Assembly: GCF_012932965.1 (NCBI RefSeq)
Contig: NZ_JABBXH010000001.1
Coordinates: 186,001 to 250,000 of the forward strand
Length of the DNA stretch: 64,000 bases
Direction of reading: 5' to 3'
Origin: Thalassotalea algicola
GTDB lineage: Bacteria; Pseudomonadota; Gammaproteobacteria; Enterobacterales; Alteromonadaceae
In this document: piece after piece, positions 1-9,086 of the stretch
How the letters are laid out: every line of letters begins with the position of its first letter
How positions within the stretch are numbered: position 1 is the first letter of the stretch
Position numbers and translations under genes: made by a program
The notes under the pieces: generated by a model
The model's database searches: none
Seen by the model: the letters and a program-made list of their open reading frames with translations, nothing else
Told to the model about the DNA's origin: nothing

Positions 1-2
1 TC

Positions 3-566
3 GACGGGATTAAATGGCCGAATAATGGCGCGGGTTCATTAGTAAATTTTATTAATGCCAATATAGGTTTAGGCTTGGAAGGAAAATTATTTGGTAATAT
101 CGCCTATAGCGATGATTTTATGGGACCTATGACCGTATCACCAACGGTGATTAAACAGCAGGAAAAATCAATTGATGTTCATATCAATATTCGTCGCCCA
201 AGAGGCAAATCCAAAGAGCAATTGCTAAGAGAAGTAAACGCAGCATTTAACCAATGGCAGCAAGAGCATCAAGTAGCGGCTACGCAACTTGAACACTATG
301 TTGGTAACCCATTTATTCAAGACAATGCCCCACAAACCCAAACCTTGTTGGATGTGTTTAGTCACTTCACTGGCATTAAGGATGCGAAACCTATTGCGAT
401 AGGCGGTGGTACGAATTCACGATTATTTCCGACGGCGGTAAGCTTTGGCCCTTCAATGCCAGGAAAAGCGTATTCAGGTCATTCTGAACATGAATTTATT
501 ACTGTTGAACAGTTTAAGTTGAATTTAAAAATGTATACCGCAGCGTTTATTGAACTGGCTAAATAA
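3..566 (+). CDS. M20-family dipeptidase, C-terminal part (cut by window edge)
   Basis: The reading frame is open from base 3, so the gene begins before the window and only about the last 187 residues are present. The visible part resembles the end of PepV/Sapep-like M20 metallodipeptidases. It has a glycine-rich stretch (IGGGTNSRLFP), then a FGP turn, then SGHSEHEF, whose histidine is in the position of the C-terminal zinc ligand of the family. The first M20 metal ligands lie outside the window. These enzymes hydrolyse dipeptides with a two-zinc centre. No terminator hairpin is obvious after it. The family is fairly sure; the exact peptidase is not. Confidence 0.75.
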   Translation, partial: DGIKWPNNGAGSLVNFINANIGLGLEGKLFGNIAYSDDFMGPMTVSPTVIKQQEKSIDVHINIRRPRGKSKEQLLREVNAAFNQWQQEHQVAATQLEHYVGNPFIQDNAPQTQTLLDVFSHFTGIKDAKPIAIGGGTNSRLFPTAVSFGPSMPGKAYSGHSEHEFITVEQFKLNLKMYTAAFIELAK

Positions 567-657
567 AAGTTTTTCTATTGGAGTGCGCTACAAATTATTA
601 GCGCACTTTCCAATACGCTTGTCTATTCTCAATTTACAGAATCAGTTAGTCGAACAC

Positions 658-1020
658 TCACCTAAATAATACTTCAATTTTACCGTCTGCCGGATCATAA
701 AAAAATAACTGAATAGTATTGGTACCCGGAACCGTTTGTTCTTTGAAGTCTATTTTTAGTCGCGTTAATCTAGTTTTAAACTGCTGATAATTTTGCATCC
801 GAAAAGCGATATGATCGTGATAATGCAAGCTATTACTAGCACTATGAGCATCACTCTGAGTTAAATGAATAACTGCTTGCGACTGACAATATAGCCAATA
901 GCCATCAAAGTTAAAATTAGGCCTTTGGCCAACTTCAAGTTCAAATAACTCACAATAAAAATCACGTACTTGTGCGAGTAATTCTTTTGGGGCACTGATA
1001 TTAAAGTGATCGAAAATCAT
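658..1020 (-). CDS. Single-domain VOC (glyoxalase/bleomycin resistance) protein
   Basis: A 120-residue vicinal-oxygen-chelate protein with two beta-alpha-beta-beta-beta modules. Unlike the larger VOC proteins nearby, it keeps plausible metal ligands: a histidine in the first strand (FDHFNIS), a histidine at the start of the second module (HDHIAFRM) and a glutamate in the last strand (GKIEVLF). Metal-dependent isomerase, lyase or dioxygenase chemistry is therefore possible. It lies 88 bp downstream of the TonB receptor on the same strand, but a hairpin terminator separates them. The substrate is unknown. Confidence 0.8.
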   Translation of the reverse strand: MIFDHFNISAPKELLAQVRDFYCELFELEVGQRPNFNFDGYWLYCQSQAVIHLTQSDAHSASNSLHYHDHIAFRMQNYQQFKTRLTRLKIDFKEQTVPGTNTIQLFFYDPADGKIEVLFR

Positions 1021-1035
1021 TGACTAAAACACCTA

Positions 1036-1070
1036 AAAATAAAAAGGCCAACTGGTAACAGTTAGCCTTT
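1036..1070 (-). terminator. Rho-independent terminator of the TonB receptor gene
   Basis: A 12-bp stem with one mismatch (AAAGGCCAACTG / CAGTTAGCCTTT) and a 4-base loop lies just past the receptor stop codon. On the minus strand it is followed by a T-rich run (the A-rich stretch 1035-1045). Confidence 0.75.
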
Positions 1071-1108
1071 ATACCTTATTGTGCGATACCTCGCACTATG
1101 CGTAATAC

Positions 1109-3394
1109 TTAAAACGAATATTTCATTGTTACGCCAAATTCACGGCCACGAGATGGTGCAATTGGGAATGCGCGAGAACTAAACGCAAAACTCTGTGCAT
1201 CAATGTAACGGAAAATATAGGTTGGTGTTTCATCATCAGTAAGGTTTTTAGCCCAAGCTGTTAACGTAACGCCGCCATGATTAATGCCTGCTCGCAAGTC
1301 AACTTTAGTGCGACTACCTGTTTCAATAAAGTTATGGATATGTGCATAACGAGAAGAATCATAACTTGCACTTAAACGCGCAAACCAACCCGTATCTTCA
1401 TCTATTTCACCTTTATAATTGAATGCAAGGTTTGCTTCTTTCTCTGGTACTTGAGGTGGTGTATTACCCGAAATATCACCATAAGTTGTTAAATTCGCAG
1501 GCTGATTACATTCTGATGAACTTAAACCAGAAATAATGCGACAATGGTTGCCATCGAATGCTTCAACAAACTCTGAATTAGTGTATGAGAAACCAAAATC
1601 AATATCGAAGTTTTCATTCACTAACCACTTACCTTGTATTTCAACACCTTTAACTTCAGTTTCACCTTTGTTAGAAATATAAGAAATTGGTACATCGCCA
1701 CCACCGGCACTTTCGTCGATATAGCTATCAGTTAATTGCTGATCATCCCAATCCATAAAGAATGCCGCTGTTGATAGGTAAAGCGCGCCATCAAGTAACG
1801 TTGATTTCCAACCAAACTCGTACATCACCATTTCTTCTTCTTCAACTTTAATCAGCTCAATTGGCAAATTTGAGTCGCTATTAAAGTCCCCAGGGCTATT
1901 ACCCTCAGAACGAGTTAAGTAAAATAAGTGCTCGTCCCAATTATATTCGGCGATGATACGTGTCGTCGTGCTGTCAAACTCATTGTCTACATCCGCATAT
2001 GTAGGGTCTTGAATTAAATTTTCATAAGCTTGGGTTTCAATTTCATCTGTCGCTTTTCGAGCTTCAACCGAGATATTAAAGTCGTCTGTAATATCGTATG
2101 ACACAGAAGCCATTAACGCTTGGTTGCTATTCTTAGCAACGAACGCATCTGCATCTTCTGGATCATCTTCCCATTCCCAATAATATGCACCAACCATCCA
2201 ATACAAACGATCATCAAATGCTGTCGAGCTAAAACGCACTTCATGGCTAATTTCGTCTGATTGACCTTCACCAAGCGTATGCCAGCCTGCTGCACTGCCG
2301 AAATATGGGCCGCCAAAGAAGAAACCAAAACTAAAGGCTTGCTCATAGCCAGTATAAGTTTGGTCAACACCATTTTCTGTATCGTAAGTGTTGATTGCGG
2401 TGCTCCAGCTCAAATCACCAAAATCAAAAGAATGATCTATTTTTAGGCTGATATGTTCTCGCTCTGAGCGCAAACCGTAATCACTGTTATCTAAAATACC
2501 ACCAATATTAATTGGTAAGTCCGTCTTAGCCTCACCACAATAATAAGCGCGTGTATCTAGGTAACAATTGTTGTAACTCGGATCTTGGAACATGAACACA
2601 GAGTGCTCATCATCATTTTCGTTATAGATGAAGTTCAAAGCGACGTCAGTTCTTTCACTATTATAGTAAAGACCTAACATTGCCGATTTAGTTTTTTCAC
2701 CACCTAAACTAGGGCCACCCTCTTTTTCATTTTTCCAATCGCCGTCATACTGATCTAATGAACCAGATGCTCTAAACGACAATGTGTCGGTAATTTTTGA
2801 TGAAATACCGCCAGCAAGTTGTTGGTTTCCATTCTTGCCGTAAGTTGCCGTAACGTAACCAGATGCTTTATCGCCAGGTTTACGGGTAATTAAGTTAATC
2901 GCGCCTGAGAACGTACTTCGTCCATACAGTGCAGATTGTGGACCTTTTATGATTTCTACACGCTCTATTAAGTCAAGCGGTAAACTTTGTATGGAACCCG
3001 AGAAATATACGCCATCAATAAAGTAAGAAGCTTTTTGCGTACCAAATCCAGGTATCCAAGATACACCACGCATTACAGGGATATCCGCTTGTCTACCGAA
3101 AGTTTTCTCCATCGAGAAACCAATAGCATTACTAGCGATATCATTGATATCTTCCATGCCTGCTTTTTCCATATCTTCAAGGTTAAATGAAATTACCGAG
3201 ACTGGAATTTTATCAATTGATTCTTTTCTCAAACGAGAAGTTACTTCGATATGTTCGATTTCACTAGCTGAATTTTCATCCTTGGCTGCGTCATCATTTT
3301 CAGCAGCAAACGCTGTTGGTATTGCAAATACAGAGCTTAATAATGCGGCCTTAATTGACTGCACTAAAAAGCTGGGTGACGATAAATTATTCAT
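1109..3394 (-). CDS. TonB-dependent outer-membrane receptor
   Basis: A 761-residue TonB-dependent receptor. An N-terminal signal peptide (about residues 1-30, ending near TAFAAE) is followed by an acidic stretch and an IEHIEVTSRLRK segment typical of the start of the plug. The plug (about 50-170) contains DIPVMRGV, FIDGVYF and VEIIKGPQSALYGRS, followed by a 22-strand-type barrel ending in an aromatic residue (KYSF). Such receptors import scarce or bulky substrates (siderophores, glycans, aromatics) using TonB-ExbBD energy. No siderophore genes are nearby, and the neighbours are VOC and catabolic enzymes, so an organic growth substrate is the better guess. An FNR-type box lies about 165 bp upstream of the start codon. 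Confidence 0.93.
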   Translation of the reverse strand: MNNLSSPSFLVQSIKAALLSSVFAIPTAFAAENDDAAKDENSASEIEHIEVTSRLRKESIDKIPVSVISFNLEDMEKAGMEDINDIASNAIGFSMEKTFGRQADIPVMRGVSWIPGFGTQKASYFIDGVYFSGSIQSLPLDLIERVEIIKGPQSALYGRSTFSGAINLITRKPGDKASGYVTATYGKNGNQQLAGGISSKITDTLSFRASGSLDQYDGDWKNEKEGGPSLGGEKTKSAMLGLYYNSERTDVALNFIYNENDDEHSVFMFQDPSYNNCYLDTRAYYCGEAKTDLPINIGGILDNSDYGLRSEREHISLKIDHSFDFGDLSWSTAINTYDTENGVDQTYTGYEQAFSFGFFFGGPYFGSAAGWHTLGEGQSDEISHEVRFSSTAFDDRLYWMVGAYYWEWEDDPEDADAFVAKNSNQALMASVSYDITDDFNISVEARKATDEIETQAYENLIQDPTYADVDNEFDSTTTRIIAEYNWDEHLFYLTRSEGNSPGDFNSDSNLPIELIKVEEEEMVMYEFGWKSTLLDGALYLSTAAFFMDWDDQQLTDSYIDESAGGGDVPISYISNKGETEVKGVEIQGKWLVNENFDIDFGFSYTNSEFVEAFDGNHCRIISGLSSSECNQPANLTTYGDISGNTPPQVPEKEANLAFNYKGEIDEDTGWFARLSASYDSSRYAHIHNFIETGSRTKVDLRAGINHGGVTLTAWAKNLTDDETPTYIFRYIDAQSFAFSSRAFPIAPSRGREFGVTMKYSF

Positions 3395-3552
3395 GACCTT
3401 GTTCCCGTTTGACAGATATTCTAGTTATTAAAATTTTAATTTTTATTATTTTTAGGTCGTTCAATTGGCTAACAAAATGATTAGCAAATAAACACTCTGA
3501 ACTTACAATTACACAAAACTTGGGACTAGAAAATCGGCACTAGTTATCGTTT

Positions 3553-3566
3553 TTGATATATATCAA
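3553..3566. promoter_or_regulatory. FNR-type box upstream of the TonB receptor
   Basis: TTGATATATATCAA is a perfect match to the FNR consensus TTGAT-N4-ATCAA and is a full palindrome. It is in the 229-bp space between the receptor start (3394) and the stop of the upstream VOC gene (3624), so it can only serve the receptor. The site is read directly; binding by FNR or by the regulator at 6964 is inferred. Confidence 0.65.
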
Positions 3567-3623
3567 TAACTAGCACCTGAGTGAAATTTAGCCAATTCAT
3601 GGCGGGTTATTTTGCAAAAACGA

Positions 3624-4739
3624 TTATTTTTTTAAGAAATTTAGTTCTGTGACAGCTGGATTTTTGAGTTTAGGTTGTTGCAAAACTTGCCAAGTCGAGC
3701 CGTCGTCACCAACGAAAGTAAAGGCTTTTTCATTGAATTCATTGTCTATAATTGAGGTGGTTTTCAACTGATGTTTAATTGCCAACTGATGAATCGTCGA
3801 CAACTTGTCAGTAAATACTGAGTGGAGTGTAATACCTTTAGCACCTGCTCGTTGTTCATGGCTACGATCGGGGCGAGGGTCAGGATTGACGAAAAACTTA
3901 AGCTTTCCTGCAATATTATTTGGGCTAACAAAGCCTCGGTACCAATGGCTAGCACCATCAGCCATATTAAATACCGCCTTGGGCCCAGCTTGCCAGTCAC
4001 CATCAAGTACTACAGGCCCTTCCGGTTTAAATCCTAAAACGTCACGGTAGTAATCAGTTTGCCTATACATGTCTTCTTTTGACGAACCCGCGAGAATAAA
4101 ATCATTATGGGTAATTTCACTTGTCGCCAAAGGAGAATCGTCGTCAATTGTGCCGTAACCAGGAATGGTATATCCATAGCGCTGATAAAACACTATATTC
4201 ATCAACTCTCCATAAGCCGCCATTTCTCGCACACCAATGCGACGATTAATAACATTCAGTTTGCCTTCAGTCATATCATAAAGATCATCATAAACAGGCT
4301 GTGTAGCAAACCATTTCTCACCGGAATATCTGGCATCATTAAAAATATCATTCAGATGAAAAATATCTTTAGTTCGCATCACCATCATACGTTGCCCTAC
4401 GGTTTCAGGCTGCGCATATCCTACGCCATTACTTATCGGTTTATCCCAATGTAAAATCCGGATTAAGCCATGGCTGTCAATATCATTATTTTGCAGTCGG
4501 TAGCTATTTAACTTACTTTGAACGCCGTAGACCTTATTCGCTTGCTCCGCAGAAAGCGCGCCTTTGTCGATTACCTCGAATCCAAACTGATTTAAAAATG
4601 TTAATAAAGGCTCAGGTTCATCTGTACCTATCATTACCTCATAAACGCCGCTTACTCCTGTATTGGGTGGCGATATTTCATTGGCTTTAGTTGTGGCTGA
4701 TAAAATGACAAATATCAATCCGAATAGGGCAAGTCGCAT
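3624..4739 (-). CDS. Exported two-domain VOC protein
   Basis: A 371-residue protein with a clear Sec signal peptide (residues 1-19, cleavage near TKA-NE), then two VOC-like halves at about 28-190 and 205-365. Typical VOC wording is visible (YYRDVLGFKPEG, GDDGSTWQVLQQ). The expected histidine ligands are not evident at the usual strand positions. It is divergent from the exported VOC gene at 4811, sharing a 71-bp promoter region. VOC enzymes normally act in the cytoplasm, so a periplasmic location is odd. The family is assigned with good confidence; the function is unknown. Confidence 0.75.
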   Translation of the reverse strand: MRLALFGLIFVILSATTKANEISPPNTGVSGVYEVMIGTDEPEPLLTFLNQFGFEVIDKGALSAEQANKVYGVQSKLNSYRLQNNDIDSHGLIRILHWDKPISNGVGYAQPETVGQRMMVMRTKDIFHLNDIFNDARYSGEKWFATQPVYDDLYDMTEGKLNVINRRIGVREMAAYGELMNIVFYQRYGYTIPGYGTIDDDSPLATSEITHNDFILAGSSKEDMYRQTDYYRDVLGFKPEGPVVLDGDWQAGPKAVFNMADGASHWYRGFVSPNNIAGKLKFFVNPDPRPDRSHEQRAGAKGITLHSVFTDKLSTIHQLAIKHQLKTTSIIDNEFNEKAFTFVGDDGSTWQVLQQPKLKNPAVTELNFLKK

Positions 4740-4810
4740 AATTGTGTATCTCTTTATTTAAGTTTCGTGCTATCACTTTACCGCTTTAAATTAATCTACG
4801 GATACGAATC

Positions 4811-5899
4811 ATGATCTCAAAGTGTGACTTTTTGCCATTTGGCAAATTAGTAGCAGTGGCTTTTTTGTCAATTGCATGTATTTGCAATGCTGCTGCGTCT
4901 AATGACGCTTTAGCGCCCAAATCAAAAGTAGAAGATGCATTAGCCCTCCCACTTCATACTGCTACCATTGCTACGGTTTCACTACAGCAAAGCTTACTTT
5001 TTTATCGTGATGCTTTGGGGCTTGCAGTTAAAGGGCCGATAACACTAACTGATAAGCAAACCGCCCAGCAACGTCAGTTATGGCAATTACCTAAAGACCT
5101 TAATTGGCAAACCTATCATCTATTTCGTAAAGGAGTACCAGAAGCGATAAATATTCAGTTACTTGTTTTAGATAAAGCTATGCCAAGTATCCATGATAGT
5201 TGGGACTCTACAGAGCTAGGGCCGTTCTCACTAGGTTTTCCAAATACCGATACCATTGCCTTAGATAAAACTATTCGTGACACTGGCTTTGGCGCGCTTA
5301 ACGCATTGGAAAGCTATCCAATTCCCCGCCCTGATGGTTCTACGTATCAAATAGATGAAACTATATTTAATGGCCCTGACTTTCTTCATGGTGTAGCGAT
5401 TACGCGTGGTGGTGGCATGGCCCAACTTGGGCCGATTGATGGCAATGGATTAGGAGGCCCTGCGTATTCAGCGCAAATTATCGAAGATTCTGAACAGCAT
5501 CTTAAATTTTATACCGATGTATTGGGGCTAGAAATTCGTTCAGATCGAGAGTTTAAATCAGCTGGTGACAAAGGTGCCATGAATTTACCTAATGGCACGG
5601 TATTTCGATTTGCAATCGTCTACAGCAAAGGCGCTACAACCGGCCATATGCTATTTGTAGATTTTAGAAATTTGAAGCCTAAACGCCCTAAAAATTCACC
5701 TTCACTACCGAATTTGGGTTTAGGTATGTGGACCTACCCTGTTACTGACATAAAACAAGTGATCACTAATGCTAAACAGTTTGGTAGTGATATTGTGCAA
5801 ATGCCTATTGATGTGAATAGCCCCATTTATGGAAAGGCTAGCGTGGCGACATTGCGTGCCCCTAACGGCTTCCTTATTGAAGTATTTGAGGCCAAGTAA
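4811..5899 (+). CDS. Exported two-domain VOC protein
   Basis: 362 residues. A hydrophobic N-terminal signal (about 10-28, possible lipobox SIAC or cleavage after CNAAA) is followed by two VOC domains (about 45-210 and 215-362). Both show the FYxDxLGL helix motif (LLFYRDALGLAV, LKFYTDVLGLEI), and the last strand ends GFLIEVFEAK with a glutamate in the usual metal-ligand position. A GGGMAQLGPIDGNGLGG loop lies between the domains. The next gene starts 1 base after the stop, so the two are almost certainly co-transcribed. Substrate unknown. Confidence 0.78.
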   Translation: MISKCDFLPFGKLVAVAFLSIACICNAAASNDALAPKSKVEDALALPLHTATIATVSLQQSLLFYRDALGLAVKGPITLTDKQTAQQRQLWQLPKDLNWQTYHLFRKGVPEAINIQLLVLDKAMPSIHDSWDSTELGPFSLGFPNTDTIALDKTIRDTGFGALNALESYPIPRPDGSTYQIDETIFNGPDFLHGVAITRGGGMAQLGPIDGNGLGGPAYSAQIIEDSEQHLKFYTDVLGLEIRSDREFKSAGDKGAMNLPNGTVFRFAIVYSKGATTGHMLFVDFRNLKPKRPKNSPSLPNLGLGMWTYPVTDIKQVITNAKQFGSDIVQMPIDVNSPIYGKASVATLRAPNGFLIEVFEAK

Positions 5900-5900
5900 C

Positions 5901-6935
5901 ATGCTTTTTTTAAAACGTTTTTTTACTGGCGTACTGCTAATATTGGTTAGCAATTCTATTCACGCAGCTAAGCCACTACCCTTTAAAATTGGAGGGTTTA
6001 CCGAGACGGTATTTATTGTTTCCGATATTGACAGTTATACCACTTTCTTTACGAAAATTGCCGGCTGGGAAGTGAAAAACAAACACTTAGATGAAAAAGC
6101 ACTAAAGGTTTTTTGGCAGTTGCCACAAACCGCAAAACTAACACAACGCCTTGTCGGTAATATTGGTGAAGAGCGTGGCTATATAAGGTTAGTTCAAATT
6201 AATGGTGTAAGTCAGCAACGCATTCGTTCAAATACACAATCTTGGGACACTGGTGGTATTTTTGATATCAACATGCGTGTCACCAACATGGCGAAGAAGT
6301 TCAAGCAATTACAAACATTGGGTTGGAGTGCTGACTCAGATCCTGTTCAATTTAGTTTCGGACCATTTATCGTAAAAGAGTGGATTGTTACAGGGCCTGA
6401 TGGTATCAGTTTCGCATTAATTGAACGAATTAAACCAACACTTGAAGGCTGGCCTAATGTAAAAGAATTCAGTCGTACATTTAATTCAACTCAAGTAGTA
6501 AGAAACATTAATACGTCTACTAACTTTTATCGCGAAGTATTAGGGTTTAAACCTTATTTAGAGCATAAAGGAGCTAGCAGCTCACCAGGTAAAAATGTCT
6601 TAGGATTACCTTATAATCTAACCACAGACATTGAACGTTCAGTCGATATTCTACACCCTGATGGTATCAATGAAGGTTCAATTGAACTGCTTCAGTTTCA
6701 TGGAGCAGTCGGCAAAGACGTCAGTCATTTAGCGGTCCCGCCAAACCTTGGCATTCTTACTTTACGCTTACCGGTAGACAACTTATCTGCACTTGAAAAG
6801 CACTTGTCATTAAAAGGTATACAAATTGTTAACACAGCACAGATTCATTTGCCACCCTATGGTTTAGTCGATATGCTTGCTATTAAATCCCCCGACGGCA
6901 ATTGGTTAGAGTTTTACCAATCATTGCCGCAATAA
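5901..6935 (+). CDS. Exported two-domain VOC protein, paralogue of the 13225 gene
   Basis: The start at 5901 is preferred over an in-frame upstream ATG at 5829. It sits 1 base after the preceding stop and gives a good signal peptide (KRFFTGVLLILV, cleavage near IHAA). The mature 320 residues hold two VOC domains. They match the cytoplasmic VOC protein at 13225-14199 along their whole length, sharing WDxGGIFD, GPDxIxFAxIERI, NVxGLPHN/YN, ExxGSIEL and WxEFYQ. In the first strand a glutamate (TETVFIVSD) appears to replace the usual metal-binding histidine. The pair looks like one enzyme type held in two compartments. It is followed by the Crp/Fnr gene after 28 bp. Confidence 0.8.
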   Translation: MLFLKRFFTGVLLILVSNSIHAAKPLPFKIGGFTETVFIVSDIDSYTTFFTKIAGWEVKNKHLDEKALKVFWQLPQTAKLTQRLVGNIGEERGYIRLVQINGVSQQRIRSNTQSWDTGGIFDINMRVTNMAKKFKQLQTLGWSADSDPVQFSFGPFIVKEWIVTGPDGISFALIERIKPTLEGWPNVKEFSRTFNSTQVVRNINTSTNFYREVLGFKPYLEHKGASSSPGKNVLGLPYNLTTDIERSVDILHPDGINEGSIELLQFHGAVGKDVSHLAVPPNLGILTLRLPVDNLSALEKHLSLKGIQIVNTAQIHLPPYGLVDMLAIKSPDGNWLEFYQSLPQ

Positions 6936-6963
6936 AAACGACAATAATAATTCGGAAAGCAAC

Positions 6964-7665
6964 ATGTCTTTAGATATTGATAAGGTAGCGATTAAAACGT
7001 CACTATCTTCTTTTTTAGGAAGCAATTGTACAGAAATGGACGGCGCTACTGACTTTTTTGAGGAACTAGCGGAAAAAGCAGAAGAAGTAAATTTAGGTAT
7101 TAATGAATATATTTTTCGCGAAAAAGATGACAGCGACTATGTATATATTCCAGTGTCTGGTGCTGTTATGTTGGAGCGTGCAACATTAACTGGTTCGCGC
7201 CAAGTATTTGCCTTCTTATTCACAGGCAATATTTTAGGTATTTCCGAACACAAAAATTACAGTTTCAGTGCCAAAACACTAACCAATGCAGTTGTGATTA
7301 AAATTAACCAGCAACTTATATTAGATATTTTTGATAAATATCCAGCCATTGCACAGCGTTACCATGAAGTAACTCGTCACATTTTAACGCTCATTCTTGA
7401 TCAGTTATTTATCATGGGACAGAAAACTGCCCACCAACGTTTAGCACACTTTTTACTCGATATGAAATATCGCTTAGGTCATGGTACACAAACTTTTCAT
7501 TTACCCATGAGTCGGCAAGACATAGCAGATTATTTAGGTATGTCTTTAGAAACCGCCAGCCGTGGCTTTAGCAAACTTAAAAAAGACGGGTTGATTAGTA
7601 TCGAAAATAATTATCAGATCACCTTAGAAAATTATGATGCGTTAAAAGCTTACGCAGAAGATTAA
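6964..7665 (+). CDS. Crp/Fnr-family transcription regulator without Fe-S cysteines
   Basis: 233 residues: a cyclic-nucleotide-binding-like beta barrel (about 35-125), a dimerisation helix (about 128-160) and a winged HTH (about 180-225). The recognition helix reads SLETASRGF, giving the E196-x-x-S199-R200 pattern. In FNR-type proteins this pattern contacts TTGAT half-sites, whereas Crp has R-E--R. Only one cysteine (C22) is present, so the FNR 4Fe-4S cluster cannot form and the effector must differ. It is 28 bp after the exported VOC gene and probably co-transcribed from 4811. It is the natural candidate to bind the FNR-type boxes scattered over this region, although a genomic FNR/EtrA could bind them too. 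Confidence 0.9.
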   Translation: MSLDIDKVAIKTSLSSFLGSNCTEMDGATDFFEELAEKAEEVNLGINEYIFREKDDSDYVYIPVSGAVMLERATLTGSRQVFAFLFTGNILGISEHKNYSFSAKTLTNAVVIKINQQLILDIFDKYPAIAQRYHEVTRHILTLILDQLFIMGQKTAHQRLAHFLLDMKYRLGHGTQTFHLPMSRQDIADYLGMSLETASRGFSKLKKDGLISIENNYQITLENYDALKAYAED

Positions 7666-7671
7666 GTCACT

Positions 7672-8025
7672 ATGTTGGTTACGTTGCACCAAGTCGCTGG
7701 CAAGCTTTTTCGCTTTCGCCAGCTTATTGGCATTGCAGGCGGTGTTGCCTTAATAAGTTTTGTTGTGTTACTCATGCTAAATCAGCCACAAAGCTACTTA
7801 TTTTTATCGGCACTAGTCATGATATGGTGTCTGTTATTGACCTTGCTTATTCATAGCTTTGTACAGATACCGCCCCCACTCTCAGCAAAAGCGTCTTTAT
7901 TTTCCCGTATTCGATTTAAACTATACAAAATAGTGATGAATTTATTGCTAGTGTTTTTTATATTGGCTTCTCTTGCCACGCTGTTTATGACGTTTCGATT
8001 ATTAAGTTTTGGCTTTTATCGCTAG
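7672..8025 (+). CDS. Small three-helix membrane protein, unknown
   Basis: A 117-residue hydrophobic protein with three predicted transmembrane segments at about residues 20-38, 41-62 and 88-110, and a basic loop (RIRFKLYK) between the second and third. It starts 6 bp after the Crp/Fnr stop and is probably translated from the same message. I do not recognise the family. It is convergent with the GFA gene and nearly touches it. Confidence 0.6.
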   Translation: MLVTLHQVAGKLFRFRQLIGIAGGVALISFVVLLMLNQPQSYLFLSALVMIWCLLLTLLIHSFVQIPPPLSAKASLFSRIRFKLYKIVMNLLLVFFILASLATLFMTFRLLSFGFYR

Positions 8026-8027
8026 CC

Positions 8028-8435
8028 TTAAATTTCTCGATATCCCTTATATTTAGGCAGGTTATCGCTAAGCGCTATCCAACTCACTTTACTTTCAGTA
8101 TAAATATGGGCATCTGGATTAACATCGTCTATGTCGTCAAATGCCGCCAAAGCGATTTCAACAGTAGCAGCTTCACGGTTAAATTTAGATTCAAACAATA
8201 AGCTACTACCACAATGGCGACAAAAACTGCGCGTTGTATCATTTCTCGCATGAAAGTGACTTAACAACTCTACACCACTAATCCACTGCAAGTGTTCTCT
8301 CTTCACTTCGCCAAAAGTTGAAAAGGCCGCACCATGAAATTTACGGCACATACTGCAATGACAATGGCCAATTAATGGCTGGAATTTAGCAACTTCAAAT
8401 ATAATCGCTCCACACAAACAACTACCTTTATTCAT
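8028..8435 (-). CDS. GFA/CENP-V-type zinc protein
   Basis: 135 residues of the glutathione-dependent formaldehyde-activating (GFA) fold. The cysteine pairs expected for two zinc sites are present: GSCLCGAI, HCHCSMCRKFHG and SFCRHCGSSL. I place the start at 8435 rather than at an in-frame ATG at 8468, because a very strong Shine-Dalgarno (AGGAGGGGAG) lies just before it. Family members bind S-hydroxymethylglutathione or unknown thiol adducts; the true substrate here cannot be told. No co-transcribed partner is visible. Confidence 0.85.
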   Translation of the reverse strand: MNKGSCLCGAIIFEVAKFQPLIGHCHCSMCRKFHGAAFSTFGEVKREHLQWISGVELLSHFHARNDTTRSFCRHCGSSLLFESKFNREAATVEIALAAFDDIDDVNPDAHIYTESKVSWIALSDNLPKYKGYREI

Positions 8436-8612
8436 TGTCTCCCCTCCTAATACCTGTTCAAATTTCATACCGAGCTTTCAGTAAAACCAACTTTATTAAC
8501 TTAACTTTTGAGCCGGATCAAATCCATAATAATTACGCTTTTTCATTCGTTACTAGCGCGCCAACATTGGACTACATTTATTAGGGGATAGTCACAAACT
8601 AAGGAGCATATT

Positions 8613-9035
8613 ATGAGCTTATTACCTCGCGAGCAATGGTTCGATATGGACCACTTTTTTGACCATTTCTTTCCAGATAAAAGAAAAGATGAAGCTGGTC
8701 AGGCATTCTTTAGCCCGAAAGTCGATATAACTGACAAAGGGGACAATTATGAAATTATTGCTGAACTTCCTGGTGTTAATAAGGAAGATGTATCTGTTCA
8801 GCTACATGACGGCATACTCACTATCGAAGCAAAAACTTGTGAAGAATCTAAATCTGAAAAAGATAAAGTGATCCGCAGGGAGCGCAGAACCGGATACTTT
8901 AGCCGAAGCTTTACATTAGGCACTAATGTCAGCGCTAATGACATCCATGCGAAATTCGAAAAAGGGCTGTTAACCTTAACGGCGCCTAAATTAGTTGAGC
9001 AAGAAACAGAAAAAAGGAAGATTTCGATCAACTAG
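8613..9035 (+). CDS. Small heat-shock protein, Hsp20/alpha-crystallin family
   Basis: 140 residues with an alpha-crystallin domain (about 30-125): KVDITDKGDNYEIIAELPGVNKEDV, then the ExRxGxFxRxFxL strand (RRTGYFSRSFTL) and the AKFEKGLLTLTAPK end. These are ATP-independent holdases that keep unfolding proteins soluble. A short amphipathic N-terminal arm and a short C-terminal tail are present, with KISIN in place of the I-x-I anchor. A good Shine-Dalgarno (AAGGAG) precedes the ATG and a strong terminator follows, so it is monocistronic. It resembles the Hsp20 type annotated ibpA or hspA in proteobacteria. Confidence 0.93.
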   Translation: MSLLPREQWFDMDHFFDHFFPDKRKDEAGQAFFSPKVDITDKGDNYEIIAELPGVNKEDVSVQLHDGILTIEAKTCEESKSEKDKVIRRERRTGYFSRSFTLGTNVSANDIHAKFEKGLLTLTAPKLVEQETEKRKISIN

Positions 9036-9049
9036 CAATTAAATAAACT

Positions 9050-9086
9050 AAAACGGCACTTAGGTGACTACCCAGTGCCGTTTTTT
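9050..9086 (+). terminator. Terminator after the Hsp20 gene
   Basis: A perfect 11-bp stem (AAAACGGCACT / AGTGCCGTTTT) with a 13-base loop, followed by TTTTTT. It lies between the convergent Hsp20 and pilin genes and may act in both directions. Confidence 0.88.

Noticed and set aside
3464-3487. Imperfect inverted repeat TTGGCTAA ... TTAGCAAA in the TonB receptor leader
   Set aside because: One mismatch and no counterpart at the other promoters; similar short TTGGCTAA words are common in this AT-rich DNA.
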